From UMGS1590 sp963558655 (GTDB taxonomy: Bacteria; Bacillota; Peptococcia; Peptococcales; Peptococcaceae), in assembly GCA_963558655.1 (NCBI GenBank), contig CAUWHJ010000003.1:103008-167007 (forward strand): a DNA stretch of 64,000 nucleotides. Reading direction: 5' to 3'. The notes beneath the pieces were generated by a model. That model ran no database searches. It worked only from the letters and a program-made list of their open reading frames with translations, and was not told the origin of the DNA. This document shows, piece by piece, positions 8,896 to 17,689 of this stretch (the first letter of the stretch is position 1; each line of letters starts with the position of its first letter). Both the position numbers and the translations under genes were made by a program.

Positions 8896-9813
8896 ATGCA
8901 TATTTTAGCACCACATATTATATTGTTTGATCATTCTGCAACACAAAAACAGTTTTATGCCGCGCAAATTGCTTCCGCTTACAGTCATTTTCCTCACACC
9001 CTCTTACCATACCCGGAAGACACAACATCTTTGGAACGTATGCTTCAAATATGCGTTGACGATGTATATTGTAGAACGATTCTTGCGGTAGGTAAAGTCT
9101 TTACGGCAAATAAATTTCAAAAAGCCCTCAAAAAAGTGATTCCAAACATTGATACGCCTCCCGTCTCTTCTTCCTTTTTTGCTGTGCACGGATTGTCTTA
9201 TATGCGCCTAAACCACGATACTCATCTTCTTATCAGTTCAGGCAGTGAAGCCAATCTTATCGCCGCTGCAAAAATTTTATCTACCTATAATGACATCATT
9301 GATGGCAAAAGCCTGTATCATTGTGCAAAAAAACTCGGTGATTTACTAAAAGCCAACTCACTCACCATCGCCAGTGCTGAAAGTTGCAGCGGTGGACTCA
9401 TTGTTAAAACACTGACTGATATTCCTGGTTCCTCTTCTTATGTTTGTGGTGGAAGCTGCACCTATACAGCTTTCGCAAAATCCAAAATTCTAGGCATCAT
9501 GCCAGACATTCTTTCTACCTATGGCATTGTCTCTGCTGCAACAGCCAATGCCATGGCCAAAGGTGCACAACAACTTTACGAATGTGACATTGCGCTTGCC
9601 ACAACTGGCGTTGCTGGACCTGGCGCAGATACCGATGGTAATCCAGAAGGGTTGGTCTATGTCAGCGTAGCGCACGGCGATAAATGTACCGCTTATAAAT
9701 ATACAGCGTCAACGCATACACCTCTTCTTGACCGTGACAGCATTCGTAAAGGCTGCACCCTTTTTGCTTTAGATACACTTTATACCACACTTCTAAATCA
9801 AGATACCCTATAA
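8896..9813 (+). CDS. CinA-like protein with nicotinamide-nucleotide amidase (PncC) C-terminal domain
   Basis: The C-terminal ~160 residues match the CinA C-terminal/PncC domain, which deamidates NMN to nicotinate mononucleotide. Visible motifs are TIASAESCSGGL, ending in the SGG segment, and the later TTGVAGPGADTDGNPEGLVY. The N-terminal ~135 residues are shorter and more diverged than the CinA MoCF-like domain, and I cannot confirm that fold. The start at 8896 has GAAAGGGG upstream; an earlier in-frame start at 8830 would cross the arg promoter. Transcribed divergently from argC, it is 305 residues, against over 400 for full CinA. Confidence 0.78.
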   Translation: MHILAPHIILFDHSATQKQFYAAQIASAYSHFPHTLLPYPEDTTSLERMLQICVDDVYCRTILAVGKVFTANKFQKALKKVIPNIDTPPVSSSFFAVHGLSYMRLNHDTHLLISSGSEANLIAAAKILSTYNDIIDGKSLYHCAKKLGDLLKANSLTIASAESCSGGLIVKTLTDIPGSSSYVCGGSCTYTAFAKSKILGIMPDILSTYGIVSAATANAMAKGAQQLYECDIALATTGVAGPGADTDGNPEGLVYVSVAHGDKCTAYKYTASTHTPLLDRDSIRKGCTLFALDTLYTTLLNQDTL

Positions 9814-9835
9814 AAAAGAACTGCCATATGCAAAC
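9812..9835 (+). terminator. left arm of a bidirectional terminator split by the IS element
   Basis: This A-rich arm contains GAACTGCCATATGCAAACG. Its complement, CGTTTGATATGGCAGTTC followed by TTTT, occurs at 11358-11379, beyond the insertion sequence. Joined across the insertion they form a stem of about 17 pairs with one bulged G and a 13-base loop, flanked by A and T tracts. This is a terminator for the converging CinA-like and prsA genes. It was intact before the IS entered its loop. Confidence 0.72.
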
Positions 9836-9853
9836 GATAGCTAAAATGTAGTG

Positions 9854-9887
9854 CCCCCAATAATTTGGACAACCAAATTATTGGGGG
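9854..9887. repeat. perfect 15-bp hairpin at the left end of the IS
   Basis: CCCCCAATAATTTGG, a 4-base loop ACAA, then the exact complement. The left arm overlaps the terminal inverted repeat. A strong stem at this place could stop transcription or translation entering the transposase from outside, or could be a by-product of repeat evolution. It lies nine bases before the orfA TTG start. Confidence 0.75.
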
Positions 9888-9895
9888 TATTTCTA

Positions 9896-10414
9896 TTGGC
9901 AAAATTAACCAGAGAACAAAAGCTTATGATCTATGCTAAACGAAAGGCTGGCTATACCATCTCTCAACTCTCCCTGGAATATGGCATCGCAGAAAGCTGC
10001 ATCGAATATCTTTGCCGTCTCCTCGACCGCCATGGTCCGGATGTTCTTTGCCAAGATAAAGATCGCTGCTATTCTCCTGAGCTCAAACGCCAAATCATCA
10101 ACAAAGTGCTTATCGATCATCAATCTGTTTTATCTGTTGCCATTGAATATGGCTTACCTGATCATAGTATGCTTTCTAACTGGACTCGTTCCTACTAAGC
10201 CGACGGATATGTTATCATAGAGAAAAAGCGCGGGAGACCATCATCTATGAAAAAACATCCAAAAATTACCAAAGCTTACGAAGATATGACGCTGGAAGAA
10301 AAGGTTAAATATCTCGAGGAAAAGAATCTCTATCTTGAAACTGAAATTGCCTACACAAAAAAATTGAGAGCCGTGGTTCAACAGCGGAAGGAGCGCGAAC
10401 AGAAGAAAAAGTGA
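9896..10414 (+). pseudogene. IS150-like transposase OrfA with an in-frame stop
   Basis: DNA-binding helix-turn-helix subunit of an IS3-family transposase. Reading from TTG at 9896 gives LAKLTREQKLMIYAKRKAGY and so on. After SNWTRSY there is TAA at 10196-10198, and the same frame then continues with ADGYVIIEKKRGRPSSM up to a leucine-zipper-like tail and TGA at 10412. The stop therefore replaces a sense codon in a 172-residue protein and cuts it to 100 residues. The A-rich end (GAAAAAG) is where IS3 elements normally shift -1 into orfB. Confidence 0.85.
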
Positions 10415-11317
10415 TCGTCGTTTCTGAGCTGCGGCACGAATTCCCGCTTAAATTTCTGCTCAGTATTGCCAAACTCAGCCATTCTACGTATTATTACCAT
10501 CTTACGAAAAAAGATAAGGATGAAAAGAACGCAGACCTTATGCAGCTTATTAAAGCAATCTTCTACGAACACAAAGGGCGCTACGGGTTCCGTCGCATCA
10601 CCTTGGAATTGCGTAACAGAGGACATGGTGTTAATAAGAAGAAAGTGCGTCGGCTTATGGATAAACTTGGCTTAAAAGGCAAACAGCCAAAGATGAAGTA
10701 TCACTCTTACAAAGGTGATATGAACGGCATCGTGAAAAATCGGTTATTAGATAAAGTTGTAGATAAAAAACATAATAAAACCTATTATGAACGAAACTTC
10801 GCAATAACAACCTGCAATGAAAAATGGACAACAGACGTCAGTATGTTCTGTATAGCAGCAGGGAAACTCTATCTCTCTCCGATTATGGATATGCACACAA
10901 GAGAAATCATTGCCTATAACATCTCAGAATCACCTAATTATACACAAATACAAGATATGCTGTGCAAAGCATTTTCGCAATATAATGACCTCAAAGGACT
11001 TATTTTTCACTCAGACCAGGGCGGGCTGGCAATATCAGATGCAGCAATTTCATTACTCATTGGCAGAGCGAAACATCATACAATCCATGTCGAGAAAAGG
11101 AAATTGCATGGACAATTCGCCGATGGAGAACTTCTTTGGGATTATGAAAAATGAAATGTTCTATGGTCATGAAGGAGAGTTTGAAACGCTGGAGGATTTA
11201 AAGAGAGCGATGGATGAATATATTCTCTATTACAACACGAAACGTATTACAGAAAAAGCAAAAGGATTGACACCTGCTGAATACAGATGCCAACCCTTAG
11301 CAAAACAAACTATTTAA
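10411..11317 (+). pseudogene. IS150-like transposase OrfB (DDE integrase), frameshifted
   Basis: Catalytic subunit of the IS3-family transposase, starting GTG at 10411 and overlapping the orfA stop in the -1 frame. The DDE residues are recognisable: Asp in WTTDVSMF, Asp in FHSDQG and Glu in MENFFGIMKNE. At about 11024-11031 GGGC is duplicated (CAGGGCGGGCTGG where CAGGGCTGG is expected), so the frame changes between the second Asp and the Glu. Without this the product would be about 300 residues. Confidence 0.87.
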
Positions 11318-11357
11318 TTTTCATAGTGTCCAACTTTTTGGGGACAGTTCAAAAGCC

Positions 11358-11379
11358 CGTTTGATATGGCAGTTCTTTT
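11358..11379 (-). terminator. right arm of the split bidirectional terminator
   Basis: CGTTTGATATGGCAGTTC followed by TTTT complements the arm at 9812-9835. The two arms now lie about 1.5 kb apart because the IS150-like element occupies the loop. Neither arm can form the hairpin alone, so termination after prsA and after the CinA-like gene is probably weakened. Confidence 0.68.
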
Positions 11380-11381
11380 AT

Positions 11382-12500
11382 TTATTCTTCGGTATCGACA
11401 AGCGCTTCACCAGCGGCTTCATTACTATCGTTTGATGCTGCCGTGTCAGTATTTTCACTTGCAGCTGAAGAATCTGCTGTGTTGCTATCATCATTATTGG
11501 CAGCATCATCGGATTTAGATTCTTCCGCCATCTGCGCCTGCGCTTCTTCAATCAGTTTATCTGGGTTGTAATCATCGGAAAGATATTCAATGGTTGCCTT
11601 GCTTTTCAGTTCGCTCATTAAGCTGGCGTACTCAGTTTGCACTTCCTGATTGGTCAACTGCTCCGTTAATTCGTCTTTGACTTCTTCAAAGCTTTGGTGA
11701 TGTGCTGCTTTTTTATCTTCACACAAAATAACATGATAACCATAGCTGGTTTTTACCGGCTCTTTAGTATATTGACCTGGTTCAAGCGCAAATGCTGCAT
11801 CGGAAAATTCGGTGACCATTTCATTCGCAGAGAAGTAGCCCAGTTCGCCACCTTTTTGTGCAGTAGCTGCGTCTGTACTGTATTTTGCAGCGAGTTCAGA
11901 GAAATCTGCTCCATCATCCAGTTGTTTAATGATATCTTTCGCGGTTTCTTCATCATCAACAAGAATATGTTTAGCATCTACTTGGTCATCGACATCAAAC
12001 TGATCGGTGTTTTCATTATAGTATGCTTCCGCATCAACAGTGACTCCCGATTGAATATCAGCCAACAATTTATCATAGTACAGCTTTTCTTCAATCATTC
12101 GTTTCAGCATGGCATCGCTGACATCGTACTCATCAAGGTAAGCCTGAAAATCATCTTCAGAGCCACCATACGTTTGTGCAATTAAATCTTTCTTATAAGT
12201 ATCAATGTCGTCATCGGTCACTTCAAAACCTCTGTTTTTTGATTCCTGAACCATTAACTCAGCTTCAACAAGACCGCTAATAATCTGACCCTTAAAATAA
12301 CCAGCAAAGGAATCATCACTCTGCAGTTGATTTTGTTGGAAAAGCATATCAACACGGGCGTCAACATAATTTTTTGTCAATGCAGTATCATTCACTTTGA
12401 TGACATCTTCGCCACCCATATCATCACTTGCACTACTGCATCCGGCTAACAGACCGGCAGTCATAACGGTTACTAAAAGCACGGATAATGCTTTCTTCAA
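11382..12500 (-). CDS. prsA: PrsA-like peptidyl-prolyl isomerase lipoprotein
   Basis: Extracytoplasmic foldase anchored by lipid, which helps exported proteins fold. The chosen start is TTG at 12500, nine bases after AGGAG; a GTG at 12509 would sit one base from that site. A signal peptide of about 20 residues ends in the lipobox LLAGC. A parvulin domain follows (AKHILVDDEETA to SYGYHVILCED). A SurA_N-like helical region surrounds it. The last 60 residues are a low-complexity Ser/Asp/Asn/Ala/Glu tail, perhaps a flexible spacer. The gene is 29 bases after mfd, probably in one operon. Confidence 0.88.
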   Translation of the reverse strand: MKKALSVLLVTVMTAGLLAGCSSASDDMGGEDVIKVNDTALTKNYVDARVDMLFQQNQLQSDDSFAGYFKGQIISGLVEAELMVQESKNRGFEVTDDDIDTYKKDLIAQTYGGSEDDFQAYLDEYDVSDAMLKRMIEEKLYYDKLLADIQSGVTVDAEAYYNENTDQFDVDDQVDAKHILVDDEETAKDIIKQLDDGADFSELAAKYSTDAATAQKGGELGYFSANEMVTEFSDAAFALEPGQYTKEPVKTSYGYHVILCEDKKAAHHQSFEEVKDELTEQLTNQEVQTEYASLMSELKSKATIEYLSDDYNPDKLIEEAQAQMAEESKSDDAANNDDSNTADSSAASENTDTAASNDSNEAAGEALVDTEE

Positions 12501-12529
12501 AATAATCACGCTCCTAAAAAATTGTTACC

Positions 12530-15500
12530 TTACTTATTATACTGACTGCTTTCACCCGTGACAATCTCTTTAAGGTCGCTCAGAACAAGTTTTAACGAAT
12601 CTAATAACTTGTCAGCGTTTGTCATTCTTGTGGCGTCCATAACAACAAACGTCTCATCATTGATGTTTTTAAGCATCAATCGTCCGATTTTTCTCCCTAC
12701 ATAGGCCACAAGCTGCTGAACATCAAAATCACTTTCCGGATCAATTTTTATATAAATATTCTGCCGTCTCTGTTTGATGGATAAAATCCGCGCTGCGCCA
12801 GCCATCTGTTTAAGGGCCACGAGTTTTAGCAAATTTAACACCGGTTCATCAGGCATACCAAAACGATCTACCAGTTCGTCATACATTTCACCAATCTCCT
12901 GCTGGTTCGTAAGACCATCCAAGCGTTGGTATAAGCCAATACGCAACCGTGGATCAGAAATATAAGTTTCAGGGAAATACGCTTGAAGCTCTATTTCGAT
13001 TTCAGTATGGACAGGTGGTAAGGCCAGCTCTTCTTGTGGATGATCGGTGCGCTTCATTTTGCGTATGGTCTCTTGCAACATCTTTAAGTACAATTCAAAA
13101 CCAATTTCCGCCACATGACCACTTTGTGCAGCGCCCAACATATTACCAGAACCACGAATCTCAAGGTCACGCATAGAAATTTTATAACCAGAGCCCAGCG
13201 CCGTATATTCCCGCAACGTGTTGAGACGTTTGCGTTGTTCTTCGCTAAGCAGTTTATCCGGTTTGTACATGAGATACGCATAAGCCACGCGTTTGCTGCG
13301 GCCAACACGTCCTTTTAATTGATAAAGCTGCGCCATGCCAAAATGATCTGCGTTGTGAACAATCATGGTATTGGCATTCGGTATATCAATTCCGGTTTCA
13401 ATAATCGTGGTACAAACAAGAATGTCTGCTTCCTGGTGCTGAAATTTAAGCATAATGTCTTCAAGTTCTGCTTCTTTCATACGTCCATGCCCCATAATAA
13501 CACGACTGTTTGGAAACATTTCCCTGTATTTACGCGCCACTTCAGGCAAGTGTTCTACGTTGTTATAAACAACAAAAACCTGACCACCACGTAATAATTC
13601 GCGTCGTACCGCTTGTTCAATAACCATAGGCATTTCTTCAATGACATAGGTTTGAATAGGCAGTCGATTATCCGGCGGCGTTTCAATGATACTCATATCT
13701 TTCACGCCTGTTAGCGAGAAGTAAAGCGTACGCGGAATCGGCGTCGCCGAAAGGGTCAATACATCAACGCTTTCTTGCAAAGATTTGATTTTTTCTTTAT
13801 GCTTCACGCCAAAACGCTGCTCTTCGTCAATAATGAGAAGCCCTAAATCCGCAAAATGCAGTTTCTGATTCAAGAGCTTATGTGTACCTATGACAACATC
13901 AAGTCGGTGATTGGCCAAATCTCTGAAAATTTTATTCTGTTCTTTTGTTGTGCAGAAACGCGTAAGCTGAGCAATTTCAACACCGAATGGTTCCATTCTT
14001 GCCTTAAACGTTTCATAATGCTGCATGGCCAAAATCGTTGTTGGCACCAATACAGCCACTTGCTTATGATTGCAGACTGCTTTGAACGCTGCGCGCAATG
14101 CCACCTCAGTTTTGCCAAAACCAACATCGCCGCAAACCAAGCGATCCATTGCGTGTGGCTTTTCCATATCCGTTTTCACTTCTTTAATCGCTTTGAGTTG
14201 ATCGTCGGTTTCTACATACGGAAAAGCGTTCTCAAATTCTTTTTGCATATCATCGTCTGGTGCAAAAGCAAAGCCTGGCATCATTTGCCGCTTAGCGTGC
14301 ACTTCCAACAACTGTTCTGCCATATCTTCAATAGAAGCCTGAATGCGTTTCTTTGACTTGCTCCAATCGCTGGAACCAAGCTTATTGACTTTGGGCTTTT
14401 TCCCTTCTTGGCCAACATATTTTTCAACAAGATGCATCTGATCTATTGGCACATAGAGACGATCGGCACCCTTGTATTGAATAAGAATGTAATCCTGCTC
14501 TGATTCTCCGCGCTGAAGATGCTCAATACCCAGATACAAACCAATACCGTGATGTTCATGCACAATGTAATCGCCAACCTGAAGATCTTCAATAACCAAC
14601 CCAGAATGTTTTTTAGCTTTCTTCTTTGACGTTGGCTGCTTATTTTCAACATGAAAGATATTCGCATCCATAAACAAGCAGCGATCCTGCGAAAAATCAC
14701 AGGAAAAACAGAACTGTTTTTTCAATAGCGCAATACCCTGACATTGGTCAATATCGGCCATCGTTTCAACACGCTGATAATGCAGGCTGTATTCATCTAA
14801 AAGATTGGCTAATAAAGCAAGCACATCGTCTTCCGAATGGTAGAACACAAGGGTGTATGCATCGGCAAGACGCGATTTTATATTTTCGATAAAGCGATTG
14901 ACAGGATAAACTTTCAACGGATTGGCTGTAATCGGATAATAGCAAACAGTGGTTTCTTGAAATAAACTGTGCTGCGCTTTCACTTCCGACAAATACATTG
15001 AAGGCCATTGCACGAACTGTTCTTTCAGCGTTTCTAAAGATGGCAGGACTTCGATTTTCGACGGCAAGATATAACCATAGCTAAACAAGTCGCCCAGTTG
15101 ACTGATGGTAGCATCGTATTTAGTATGAATGGCATTCTCAACCACTTCTGTTTCATCAATACACAACAAGGTCTGTGCTGAAAAATAATCGAACAATGTG
15201 GCTGTGTACATCGGTGAAAGATAGGCATAATAGGCCAAAACACTGGCGTCCTCTTCACCTTCCACCACACATTGCAAACGTGTTTGAAGTTGCACGCGCA
15301 CATCGTCCGGCATACGAGTCAACGTGTCGTTCAGTTCTTGCGTAATATGTTTAGTAAGCGTATCGCGCACACCATCGGTAAAGAAAATATCTTGTGCCGG
15401 AAGTATTTCCACACCCTCTACATTGCGTTCACTTTTTTGCGTCTCAGCAGAAAAAAAGCGCAAAGAATCAATCTCATCATCAAACCATTCAATACGCAAT

Positions 15501-16045
15501 GGTTGGTCGTGATGTGGCGAAAAAAGGTCAACAATTCCTCCACGACGCGCAAAGGCGCCCGGTTGGTCGCAAATGCTGGCTGATTCGTACCCTAATTCCA
15601 AAAGGCGTGAAAGAAATTTTTCCTGAGGCACCTCTTCACTAACACGCAATGTCATCAATGAATCGTTAAAATAAGAAGGCTGCGGGAAAGATTCTAACAT
15701 CACCATGGCATTGGCAATAATTACACAAGGTATGCCCTGGGTCAGCAAATAAAGAGCTTCTACGCGATCCCCATCATTTTCTTCCTTGGCCAATACTTCG
15801 ACAGGTAAATGAGAGCGCTGATACAAAGCCAAAACCGGTTGAGCAAGCACCGAGCGCAACAATACAGCGAGATCATTTACGCGTCGATCGTTTTCGCAAA
15901 GAATCACCGTCGTTTGATGAGGATCCCGTTCAATAAGAAGTTCTAGTAGTGCGTTGCGCCCACTTTGATCCAGCCCATCCCAAAGCACCCTGGATGATTT
16001 AACGTCAAGTTGACTATAACATTTATTCAAAATCGAAAAGTTCAT
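12530..16045 (-). CDS. mfd: transcription-repair coupling factor
   Basis: Removes stalled RNA polymerase and recruits UvrA to damaged template strands. The protein is about 1171 residues, a normal length. In order: a UvrB-like N-terminal module, the RNA polymerase interaction domain around HSGLVIEDLQVGDYIVHEHHGIG, a superfamily 2 translocase with Walker A GDVGFGKTE and the DEEQRFGVKHKE box, helicase motif VI region QLKGRVGRS, and the C-terminal TRCF domain. I prefer ATG at 16045, with AGG nine bases upstream, over GTG at 16087. The pth-mfd-prsA order recalls other Bacillota. Confidence 0.95.
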   Translation of the reverse strand: MNFSILNKCYSQLDVKSSRVLWDGLDQSGRNALLELLIERDPHQTTVILCENDRRVNDLAVLLRSVLAQPVLALYQRSHLPVEVLAKEENDGDRVEALYLLTQGIPCVIIANAMVMLESFPQPSYFNDSLMTLRVSEEVPQEKFLSRLLELGYESASICDQPGAFARRGGIVDLFSPHHDQPLRIEWFDDEIDSLRFFSAETQKSERNVEGVEILPAQDIFFTDGVRDTLTKHITQELNDTLTRMPDDVRVQLQTRLQCVVEGEEDASVLAYYAYLSPMYTATLFDYFSAQTLLCIDETEVVENAIHTKYDATISQLGDLFSYGYILPSKIEVLPSLETLKEQFVQWPSMYLSEVKAQHSLFQETTVCYYPITANPLKVYPVNRFIENIKSRLADAYTLVFYHSEDDVLALLANLLDEYSLHYQRVETMADIDQCQGIALLKKQFCFSCDFSQDRCLFMDANIFHVENKQPTSKKKAKKHSGLVIEDLQVGDYIVHEHHGIGLYLGIEHLQRGESEQDYILIQYKGADRLYVPIDQMHLVEKYVGQEGKKPKVNKLGSSDWSKSKKRIQASIEDMAEQLLEVHAKRQMMPGFAFAPDDDMQKEFENAFPYVETDDQLKAIKEVKTDMEKPHAMDRLVCGDVGFGKTEVALRAAFKAVCNHKQVAVLVPTTILAMQHYETFKARMEPFGVEIAQLTRFCTTKEQNKIFRDLANHRLDVVIGTHKLLNQKLHFADLGLLIIDEEQRFGVKHKEKIKSLQESVDVLTLSATPIPRTLYFSLTGVKDMSIIETPPDNRLPIQTYVIEEMPMVIEQAVRRELLRGGQVFVVYNNVEHLPEVARKYREMFPNSRVIMGHGRMKEAELEDIMLKFQHQEADILVCTTIIETGIDIPNANTMIVHNADHFGMAQLYQLKGRVGRSKRVAYAYLMYKPDKLLSEEQRKRLNTLREYTALGSGYKISMRDLEIRGSGNMLGAAQSGHVAEIGFELYLKMLQETIRKMKRTDHPQEELALPPVHTEIEIELQAYFPETYISDPRLRIGLYQRLDGLTNQQEIGEMYDELVDRFGMPDEPVLNLLKLVALKQMAGAARILSIKQRRQNIYIKIDPESDFDVQQLVAYVGRKIGRLMLKNINDETFVVMDATRMTNADKLLDSLKLVLSDLKEIVTGESSQYNK

Positions 16046-16105
16046 AGTGTTTTGCCTCGTCACATCTCCAAAATTTTCGGCAATCACGCCATAAACGCGT
16101 AAAAA

Positions 16106-16128
16106 GCAGGCTGTTACAAACAGCCTGC
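16106..16128 (-). terminator. terminator after pth
   Basis: On the minus strand GCAGGCTGTT, loop TGT, AACAGCCTGC, then TTTTT. This perfect 10-pair stem lies between pth and mfd, so mfd needs its own promoter or read-through. I see no clear promoter in the 60 bases that follow. Confidence 0.82.
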
Positions 16129-16137
16129 ATAAAACAG

Positions 16138-16689
16138 TCAGTTAAATTGGTTCATGGTCGCAACAATGCCTTCTTTCAACCAAAAGGAACACCAGACATC
16201 CATATTGGCAATAACCTCATCAATCACCGGCGCTTCATCTTTATGAAAACCAGATAACACATGTCCAATGACATTATTGTGTGCATCGTGTCCAATCCCT
16301 ACTTTAAGGCGATCAAAAACCTGGCTGTTGAGATGCGCTATAACCGATTTAATGCCGTTGTGGCCTCCTGCGCTACCTTTTTGTTTGAAACGAATTTTGC
16401 CCAATGGAAGATCCATATCGTCATGAATGATAAGAAAATCATCGATCGTATCATAATAGTGAATCAGTTGACCAACTGCCGAACCACTATCATTCATATA
16501 AGTTTGTGGTTTTACAAGCAGCACCTGTTGCCCGGCAATCATTCCTTTACCGGTCAACGCTCGACATTCCTTTTTCGTTACAGAAATACCATATAAGTCT
16601 GCCAAGCGATCAATAGCCATAAAGCCCACATTATGGCGTGTCTTTGCATAATCTTTGCCTGGATTTCCCAAGCCAACAATCATTTTCAT
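16138..16689 (-). CDS. pth: peptidyl-tRNA hydrolase
   Basis: Releases tRNA from prematurely dropped peptidyl-tRNA. The 183-residue protein opens with MKMIVGLGNPGKDYAKTRHNVGF, which holds the conserved Asn and catalytic His. It also has the GHNGIKS and LKVGIGH segments of the family. Start choice is uncertain: ATG at 16689 begins the conserved sequence but TAGGTG lies 14 bases away; GTG at 16704 is the alternative. It follows prs by 30 bases, in the order known from other Bacillota. Confidence 0.94.
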   Translation of the reverse strand: MKMIVGLGNPGKDYAKTRHNVGFMAIDRLADLYGISVTKKECRALTGKGMIAGQQVLLVKPQTYMNDSGSAVGQLIHYYDTIDDFLIIHDDMDLPLGKIRFKQKGSAGGHNGIKSVIAHLNSQVFDRLKVGIGHDAHNNVIGHVLSGFHKDEAPVIDEVIANMDVWCSFWLKEGIVATMNQFN

Positions 16690-16719
16690 GATGAGCGGAA
16701 TCACCTACCATTTTATAAC

Positions 16720-17676
16720 TTAAAACATTTTGCTAACAGATGCGTCCTGGAAAATACGCATAATGGCTTCACCGAAAAGCGGCGCAACAGAAAGGGTTTT
16801 AATTTTGTTGCAGCCCTTTGCCGCCGTTGGGATGGAGTTGGTTGTTACAATTTCCGTAATTGGTGAGGCATTAAGGCGATCAATAGCAGGACCAGAAAGT
16901 ACAGGATGTGAGCAAGATGCATACACTTCTTTTGCACCACGTTCTTTCAGTGCGGTAGCAGCGTTAGTAATGGTACCTGCTGTATCAATAATGTCGTCAA
17001 TGAGAATAACATTTTTGTCTTTCACATCGCCAATAATGCTCATGACTTCAGAAACATTTGGTTTTGGACGACGTTTATCAATAATTGCCAGTGGTGCGTG
17101 TAAAAGATCAGCAAACTTACGTGCACGAGCAACACCGCCGATGTCTGGGGAAACAACAACAAAATCATCAAGGCCAAGAGATTTATAATAATTAGCCAAA
17201 ATAGGTGCTGCAATAAGATGATCGACGGGAACATCAAAGAACCCTTGAATTTGTTGTGCGTGCAAATCCATGGTCAACACACGACGGCACCCAGCCTTGG
17301 TAATCAGATTGGCAATGAGTTTTGCAGTGATTGGTTCACGACCACGGCTCTTACGATCTTGGCGTGCATAACCATAATATGGCATAACAGCGGTAATACG
17401 ACGAGCCGAAGCACGACGCACTGCGTCAATCATGATTAACAATTCCATGATGTTATCATTGCCTGGTTCGCAGGTTGGCTGCACAATGAAAACATCTTTA
17501 CCGCGTACGCTTTCATCAATTTCTACATTGATTTCGCCATCGCTAAACTTGGAAACCACACTGTCTCCAAGTTCGATACCAATGTAATCACAAATTTCTT
17601 TGGCCAATTCGGGATTGGCGTTCCCCGTAAAAACTTTCAAATGATCCAGTGACTTGTGCATATCAATGTCCTTCAT
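16720..17676 (-). CDS. prs: ribose-phosphate pyrophosphokinase
   Basis: Makes PRPP from ribose 5-phosphate and ATP for nucleotides, histidine, tryptophan and NAD. The 318-residue protein has the class I features: FSDGEINVEI near the N-terminus, the flexible ATP loop YYGYARQDRKSRGREPI, the ribose-5-phosphate loop with VILIDDIIDTAGT, and VVSPDIGGVARAR. ATG at 17676 is eight bases after GGGAGG; an ATG at 17682 is too close. It follows glmU by 13 bases. Confidence 0.96.
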   Translation of the reverse strand: MKDIDMHKSLDHLKVFTGNANPELAKEICDYIGIELGDSVVSKFSDGEINVEIDESVRGKDVFIVQPTCEPGNDNIMELLIMIDAVRRASARRITAVMPYYGYARQDRKSRGREPITAKLIANLITKAGCRRVLTMDLHAQQIQGFFDVPVDHLIAAPILANYYKSLGLDDFVVVSPDIGGVARARKFADLLHAPLAIIDKRRPKPNVSEVMSIIGDVKDKNVILIDDIIDTAGTITNAATALKERGAKEVYASCSHPVLSGPAIDRLNASPITEIVTTNSIPTAAKGCNKIKTLSVAPLFGEAIMRIFQDASVSKMF

Positions 17677-17689
17677 GTTCATGTCCTCC

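Larger units (their letters stand above)
9847..11351 (+). mobile_element. IS3-family, IS150-like insertion sequence, inactivated
   Basis: About 1.5 kb. The left end reads TGTAGTGCCCCCAATAATTT and the right end, on the opposite strand, TGAACTGTCCCCAAAAAGTT. These are imperfect inverted repeats of IS150 type, both beginning with TG. AAA flanks both ends, consistent with a 3-bp target duplication but weak because the site is A-rich. Two overlapping frames encode OrfA and OrfB as in IS3 elements. Both are damaged: an in-frame stop in orfA and a 4-base duplication in orfB. The copy is probably immobile without help. Confidence 0.85.
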
